Below are positions 40,318-40,665 of a stretch of DNA of 40,665 nt, one piece after another. A program made the position numbers and the translations under genes. This DNA comes from an uncultured Verrucomicrobiota bacterium (GTDB lineage Bacteria; Verrucomicrobiota; Verrucomicrobiia; Opitutales; Seribacteraceae), in the NCBI GenBank assembly GCA_902569115.1, contig CACFTI010000021.1, forward strand, positions 1 through 40,665, given 5' to 3'. Position 1 is the first letter of the stretch. Every line of letters starts with the position of its first letter. Under the pieces are notes generated by a model, which had not been told where the DNA came from, did no database searches, and saw only the letters and a list, made by a program, of their open reading frames with translations.

Positions 40318-40665
40318 ATGAAAAACTCTATAATCGCCCTTTTCTGTATGTTCCTCTTTGCCTGTTCTGAAGAGAACCAAACATCACCTGCTGAACCTAC
40401 AGAAAATCCAGGGTCATCTGAGCAGACTGGATACCATTCCACTGGGCAAGTTTTGGGGAAGCCCAAGGTGGAAGTTATGGAAATTTCCCAGTATGCCATT
40501 ACCCTGAATTGGTTTGAACCTTCCAATTGGCAGAGCGACCCGGATTTCCCCGGTCAACTTGAATTTCGCGTAGAATCCTCAACCAATCCAAAATTCGACA
40601 ACCTCGTAACCACCCGGACGATTCGCGATTCCTTCCAAACCACCTTTTCCAATCTGCAGCCGGAC
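40318..40665 (+). CDS. Lipoprotein with fibronectin-III-like domain, 5' part (runs off window)
   Basis: The frame starts at ATG 40318 and stays open to the window end (116 codons). A short signal peptide, MKNSIIALFCMFLFAC, ends in the lipobox LFAC, so the cysteine at residue 16 should be lipidated. A Ser/Pro/Glu-rich linker follows. From about residue 50, VEVMEISQYAITLNWFEP, an FRVESS strand and FDNLVTTRTI, then TTFSNLQPD, resemble the strands of a fibronectin type III domain. The rest of the protein and its function are outside the window. A TTGACA at 40273-40278 may be a promoter -35, but no good -10 was found. Confidence 0.8.
   Translation, partial: MKNSIIALFCMFLFACSEENQTSPAEPTENPGSSEQTGYHSTGQVLGKPKVEVMEISQYAITLNWFEPSNWQSDPDFPGQLEFRVESSTNPKFDNLVTTRTIRDSFQTTFSNLQPD

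Overview
The window looks like a piece of a Verrucomicrobiota chromosome, most likely an Opitutia/Puniceicoccales-type marine heterotroph. This is inferred from gene content, not from a marker gene. The evidence is several Tat-exported Gfo/Idh/MocA, SGNH and sugar-isomerase-like proteins, very large secreted LamG/cadherin proteins with a tryptophan-rich C-terminus, a DUF4212 + VC_2705-type sodium symporter pair, and a membrane Ser/Thr kinase with a DWG motif. No rRNA, CRISPR array, transposase, phage gene or restriction endonuclease was seen. No gene-free stretch exceeds 300 bases; the longest is 27723-27979.

Layout. 1-1607: the tail of rsfS, then a Gfo/Idh/MocA oxidoreductase. 1675-7307 (minus): an OB-fold-like membrane protein downstream of a 1489-residue secreted LamG/C-type-lectin/DUF5011 protein. 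7413-8808: tRNA-Leu(CAA), a GNAT acetyltransferase, a small zinc-ribbon membrane protein and a miniature MotA-like membrane protein. 8921-17298 is housekeeping: aroG-mdh (minus); ygfZ, a small ORF, HU with a clear terminator, and galK (plus); then mutS and an alpha/beta hydrolase packed head to tail (minus). 17366-27722 (minus): a 3089-residue secreted cadherin/FG-GAP/LamG protein followed by an outer-membrane beta-barrel protein. 27980-33963: a sodium:solute symporter pair, a second Gfo/Idh/MocA protein, a RidA protein, an exported SGNH esterase and an LgoD-like zinc dehydrogenase, which together suggest uptake and oxidation of a polysaccharide-derived sugar or sugar acid. 33994-38209: tRNA hydroxylase TrhO, a membrane Ser/Thr kinase, a convergent cNMP-domain/coiled-coil membrane protein and a DUF4396 protein. 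38222-40665: a solitary DNA cytosine-5 methyltransferase, an exported hydroxypyruvate-isomerase-like protein and the start of a lipoprotein.

Most unusual parts. (1) The two giant secreted proteins share a W-rich C-terminal module that looks like a lineage-specific surface or sorting tag. (2) In the 3089-residue protein, an FG-GAP block and a LamG-like domain each appear to be inserted inside a cadherin-type repeat. (3) A MotA homologue lacks nearly all of the cytoplasmic domain. (4) A cNMP-like domain lacking the phosphate-binding arginine is fused to a membrane segment and coiled coil, next to a membrane kinase with no external sensor. (5) The galactokinase has a swapped sugar-binding motif. 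All functional statements rest on reading motifs by eye; no database search was run.
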